A DNA stretch of 64,000 nt from positions 186,001-250,000 of the forward strand of contig NZ_JADIVZ010000001.1 of the NCBI RefSeq assembly GCF_015319165.1, in the 5' to 3' direction. The notes beneath the pieces are model-generated. The model was not told the origin of the DNA. It did no database searches and worked only from the letters and a program-made list of their open reading frames with translations. Positions 62,022 to 64,000 of this stretch are shown here, piece by piece. Positions within the stretch are counted from its first letter, which is position 1. Each line of letters begins with the position of its first letter. A program made the position numbers and the translations under genes. The stretch comes from Nocardioides acrostichi (GTDB lineage Bacteria > Actinomycetota > Actinomycetes > Propionibacteriales > Nocardioidaceae).

Positions 62022-64000
62022 ATGACGCTGGAGAGCCGTCGAGCGCTCGGCAGCCGCTACGAGCTGGCCGAGCGGCTGGGCAGTGGCGCCATGGGCGAGG
62101 TGTGGCGCACCTGGGACCGCACCGGTGAGACGTGGGTGGCCGCCAAGCGGCTGCGCACCGAGCTGACGCAGGACCCCGAGATCGTCACCCGCTTCGTGCA
62201 GGAGCGGTCCATCCTCATCAGCCTGGACCACCCCAACATCCTCTCCGTGCGTGACCTGGTGGTCGAGGGCGACGACCTCGCCATCGTCATGGACCTCGTC
62301 GAGGGTCCGAGCCTCGGCGACTACCTGCGCCAGCGCGGCACGCTCGCGGCCCGCGAGGCCGTCGAGGTGGCGTGTGCCGTGCTCGACGCCCTCGTGGCCG
62401 CCCACGCGAGCGGCTGCCTGCACCGCGACGTGAAGCCCGACAACGTGCTGCTCCCGAGCACGACCGATCTCACCACCGCGAAGTTGAGCGACTTCGGCAT
62501 CGCGCGCCTGGCCCAGGAGTCCACCGTGCAGGCGACCGGCCTGCTCGGCACCCCCGGCTACATGCCGCCCGAGTTGTTCTCGGCCGGCTCCTTCGGCGCG
62601 GCCTCCGACGTGTACGCCGCCGGCGTCCTGCTCTACGAGCTGCTCGGCGGCCGCACCCCGTTCAGCGGCAGCGGCACCGCCCACACCGTCGGCTTCCGGC
62701 ACGTCACGGCCGCGCCGCCGCCGCTGCCGGTGCCCACCCCGTTGTGGAACCTGATCGCCGGCATGCTGGCGAAGGATCCCGCCTCCCGGCTCTCGGCCGC
62801 CGCGACCGCTCGCGGGCTGCGCGAGCTTCCCGAGTCCGCTCTCGGCGGGGAGCCGCTGGCGGTGCAGACCGCGCCCGCGACCTTCGAGACGGTCGCGTCC
62901 GCCGCCTCGGGTGCCGCAGCCGGTGAGGCCGTGCGGGTCTCGGTCCAGCCGGCCGACGTCGACCCTGGCGCCACCAACCTGCGCGGCGTGCCGGTCGAGG
63001 CGCCCCCCATGGCCGACGTCGGCGAGGTGCGCGCGTTCGTGCCCGGCGCCGCCGCCCCCTCGGCCGACGAGACGAACCTCGGCCGCCCCGAACGCACCCA
63101 CGAGGCCCCCCGGCTGCGCGCCGAGGTGGTCGCTCCCCAGGAGCGCAAGCGCCGCCTCTGGCCGTGGGTCGCGGGCACGGTCGCCGCGCTCCTGGTCATC
63201 ACCGGCGGGTTGTTCTTCGCCGGCGTCATCGGCGGTGGCAAGGACGACCCGGTCGCCGAGGAGCAGGCGACCCAGACGGGGGAGCAGCCCACGGCCGCGG
63301 AGGGGCAGGACGTCGACTACGACTCGGGGCTGCGTGCGCAGGTGAGCGCCGACTACGCCAGCGACGGCGACGGCGTCGCCCTCACCTGGAACCTCGACTC
63401 GGGTCGCGACGTGCTCGACGGCGACCTCATGCTGGTGCTACCGGGCTTCGGCGCGGAGGGCTCCGGCTCCGACTGCCCGAACGTGACGTGGTCCGGCGAT
63501 CTCGTCGACCAGCCCTCCCGGATCAGTGCCATGACCGACGGCTACGACGCGGGCTGCGCCTGGGGCATCGACCCGGGCAGGCTCGACGGCCAGGCCGATA
63601 TCGACGCCACGGTCTACGTCGACCTCTCCGGCGCCGACGACCCCGCCGGCGCGCTGAGCGACTACGTCGGCCAGGTCGACGACGCCACGCAGGCCGGGCT
63701 CGAGTCGGTCGACCAGGGCTTCGACTTCGCGATCCAGCGCCTCCAGGGCATCAGCATCTCGGCACCGAACGTCACCCGGGACGCCTCCACGGTGCCCGTC
63801 CGCTACCAGGTGAGTGCCTCGTGGGTCGGCAACAAGGCCCGCGGCGACACCCTGCTGATGAAGAGTCCCTCCGCGGAGGATCCCACCCGGGCCGTCGAGG
63901 CGGTGGCAGGGAGCCTGGACGACGTCAAGGTCGAGGTGTGCTCGGCCGGACGCGTCAGCGGCTTCAACGTGGTGGTCTTCCAACCCAACACCGGTTGCGA
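62022..64000 (+). CDS. Membrane Ser/Thr protein kinase (PknB-like), right end missing
   Basis: At least 659 residues. The kinase domain (residues about 12-270) has the Gly-rich loop LGSGAMGEVW, VAAKRL (Lys), CLHRDVKPDNVLL (catalytic loop), SDFGIARL and GTPGYMPPELF. A juxtamembrane A/P-rich linker leads to one transmembrane helix (WPWVAGTVAALLVITGGLFFAGV, about residue 383) and an extracellular domain rich in Asp/Gly that runs out of the window. GGAGGTGAG is the ribosome site for ATG 62022. The extracellular part has no PASTA repeats in the visible region. Position after a secreted protein and a binding lipoprotein suggests it senses an external ligand. Confidence 0.93.
   Translation, partial: MTLESRRALGSRYELAERLGSGAMGEVWRTWDRTGETWVAAKRLRTELTQDPEIVTRFVQERSILISLDHPNILSVRDLVVEGDDLAIVMDLVEGPSLGDYLRQRGTLAAREAVEVACAVLDALVAAHASGCLHRDVKPDNVLLPSTTDLTTAKLSDFGIARLAQESTVQATGLLGTPGYMPPELFSAGSFGAASDVYAAGVLLYELLGGRTPFSGSGTAHTVGFRHVTAAPPPLPVPTPLWNLIAGMLAKDPASRLSAAATARGLRELPESALGGEPLAVQTAPATFETVASAASGAAAGEAVRVSVQPADVDPGATNLRGVPVEAPPMADVGEVRAFVPGAAAPSADETNLGRPERTHEAPRLRAEVVAPQERKRRLWPWVAGTVAALLVITGGLFFAGVIGGGKDDPVAEEQATQTGEQPTAAEGQDVDYDSGLRAQVSADYASDGDGVALTWNLDSGRDVLDGDLMLVLPGFGAEGSGSDCPNVTWSGDLVDQPSRISAMTDGYDAGCAWGIDPGRLDGQADIDATVYVDLSGADDPAGALSDYVGQVDDATQAGLESVDQGFDFAIQRLQGISISAPNVTRDASTVPVRYQVSASWVGNKARGDTLLMKSPSAEDPTRAVEAVAGSLDDVKVEVCSAGRVSGFNVVVFQPNTGC

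Overview
The window is high-GC DNA (roughly 70 percent by eye) with dense, often 4-bp-overlapping genes and many GTG starts. The gene content points to an Actinomycetota bacterium, probably a Nocardioidaceae-like or related soil or surface genus: coproporphyrin-dependent haem genes (hemY-hemQ), an Eis-type acetyltransferase, a stand-alone LigD-type polymerase plus LigC, and heterodimeric CrtYc/CrtYd lycopene cyclases. The genus is an inference. At least eight genes have a TANNNT box 6-7 bp before the start codon and no Shine-Dalgarno, as expected for leaderless actinobacterial mRNAs; I used this to choose several starts.

Layout. 1-4.1 kb: organosulfur-acquisition operon (DszC/SfnB-type oxygenase end, SsuD-type monooxygenase, two flavin reductases, MFS carrier). 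4.1-6.8 kb: hemY-hemQ and convergent msrB. 6.9-9.7 kb: acyl desaturase with its ferredoxin reductase. 9.9-15.2 kb: Eis-like acetyltransferase, LigD-type polymerase, sulfotransferase, a small Rossmann-like protein, LigC and an unusual tRNA-Gln. 15.2-25.9 kb: MarR-controlled FAD oxidoreductase, acyltransferase, hybrid histidine kinase, reductases, GH128-like hydrolase, BrkB protein, a decayed MarR gene and a GIDE-domain protein. 25.9-31.98 kb: nucleotidyltransferase-like/methyltransferase fusion, EthD-like protein, then glmU-prs. 31.98-35.5 kb: two-component system with divergent secreted Pro-rich protein. 35.6-53.2 kb: photoprotection region. 53.5-57.5 kb: pepN, rplY, pth. 57.7-64 kb: secreted protein, solute-binding lipoprotein and a Ser/Thr kinase cut by the window end.

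The most notable part is 35.6-53.2 kb. A DICT-domain MerR regulator and two LuxR-type regulators flank a complete, translationally coupled mycosporine-like amino acid (UV sunscreen) operon (mysA-mysB-mysC-mysD). The operon also carries a TauD-type Fe(II)/2-oxoglutarate oxygenase at its end and a HAD-fold protein without its catalytic aspartates at its start. Next to it are two convergent carotenoid operons, idi-crtE-crtI-crtB and crtYc-crtYd-crtT-crtU, that predict an aromatic carotenoid (isorenieratene type). In the first, crtB is fused to a Rieske domain. An identical 16-bp motif lies upstream of the sunscreen operon and in the divergent regulator/carotenoid promoter region, suggesting common control of both pigment systems.

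glmU-prs and rplY-pth, usually close together in actinobacteria, are separated here by about 24 kb holding the photoprotection genes. Two inverted arrays of one 22-bp tandem repeat, each starting directly at a stop codon (glmU and pepN), lie near the edges of this interval.
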